A stretch of DNA of 64,000 bases from Aquimonas voraii (GTDB lineage: Bacteria > Pseudomonadota > Gammaproteobacteria > Xanthomonadales > Xanthomonadaceae). Below the pieces are notes generated by a model. The model had not been told where the DNA came from. It saw only the letters and a program-made list of their open reading frames with translations, and searched no databases. The stretch lies in assembly GCF_900101825.1 (NCBI RefSeq), contig NZ_FNAG01000012.1, forward strand, positions 44,066 to 108,065, read 5' to 3'. Below are positions 63,899-64,000 of this stretch, one piece after another (the stretch's first letter is position 1; each line of letters begins with the position of its first letter). The translations under genes were made by a program, and so were the position numbers.

Positions 63899-64000
63899 CC
63901 CCTTCGGGCTGATCCACGGCCTCCCGTCGCTCCCGAGGGGCCCCGTGGAAAGCGCGGGCTCCTGCCCGCAAGAGCCAAAGCGAGGAGCGAGAAGCGAGAA

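Larger units (their letters stand above)
63404..64000. other. Repeat-rich non-coding region to the window end
   Basis: No gene seen. It contains palindromic copy E, an 18-bp direct repeat GAGCAAGAGCTTTCGGTC at 63512-63529 and 63630-63647 (both followed by similar GC-rich sequence ending CCGACCT), an inverted CCTACTTCTCTT pair at 63667-63678 and 63758-63769, and three hairpins with TCCC-type loops. Open frames here have low coding character. Confidence 0.65.

Noticed and set aside
63463..63978. 171-residue minus-strand frame in the terminal repeat region
   Set aside because: It crosses palindromic repeats and hairpins, has no ribosome-binding site and no domain.

Overview
The window reads as one contiguous stretch of chromosome from a high-GC gammaproteobacterium, most likely of the Lysobacterales (Xanthomonadales). 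I base this on several things: the coaBC-dut-algC order with an unusually long, membrane-anchored AlgC; bioB-bioF-bioH diverging from comF; an ECF sigma factor overlapping a TPR-containing Ser/Thr kinase; many GTG starts; TANNNT-type -10 elements with poor -35 elements; and dispersed GGGATTCGGGATT intergenic repeats. The family cannot be fixed from the sequence alone. I see no rRNA, tRNA, CRISPR array, transposase, integrase or phage gene, so this looks like core chromosome with accessory metabolic and envelope modules.

Layout. 1-6765: argS (cut by the window edge), an HD-type protein, a TM2-like membrane protein, an S9 lipoprotein peptidase, ubiA and comF. 6859-10099: biotin genes bioB, bioF, bioH. 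10297-14289: a secreted amidase and a DedA/TVP38-dihydrolipoamide-dehydrogenase fusion. 14413-19815: ECF sigma factor, Ser/Thr kinase and two unexplained proteins. 19843-25754: a likely phosphate-scavenging group (PhoD phosphatase, TonB receptor, PstS-OmpA fusion) with a candidate Pho box. 25870-31246: a REC-GGDEF regulator divergent from a two-gene histidine kinase operon whose second kinase looks like a duplicate of the first one's catalytic half. 31243-37060: a complete mnh/mrp Na+/H+ antiporter operon (A and B fused). 37417-39789: SLC13 transporter and NAD(P)-binding protein. 39923-49167: an envelope locus of lipase-like lipoprotein, DUF1302 outer-membrane barrel, DUF1329 LolB-like protein, Ycf48-like propeller and RND/MMPL permease. 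49441-54287: radC, coaBC, dut, algC. 54683-61473: secreted subtilase, waaA, GGDEF protein, CoA-binding protein. 61534-63318: SirB2-like and NnrS membrane proteins. 63319-64000: repeat-rich non-coding DNA.

How the parts fit. The most coherent multi-gene system is 39923-49167, which I interpret as release and trans-envelope movement of a hydrophobic substrate: hydrolysis at the surface, an outer-membrane barrel, a periplasmic lipid-binding fold and an inner-membrane RND pump. This is inference from family assignments. The second is the phosphate group at 19843-25754. The third is the kinase-kinase/REC-GGDEF cluster, which probably feeds c-di-GMP signalling.

Two non-coding themes run through the window. 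One is a recurring core promoter (GC-TANNNT-GC-rich, usually 27-41 bp before the start codon). The other is a dispersed repeat with the terminal module GAGCCGGGATTGGGGATT that abuts stop or start codons and, at three loci, occurs as a convergent inverted pair filling the gap between genes.
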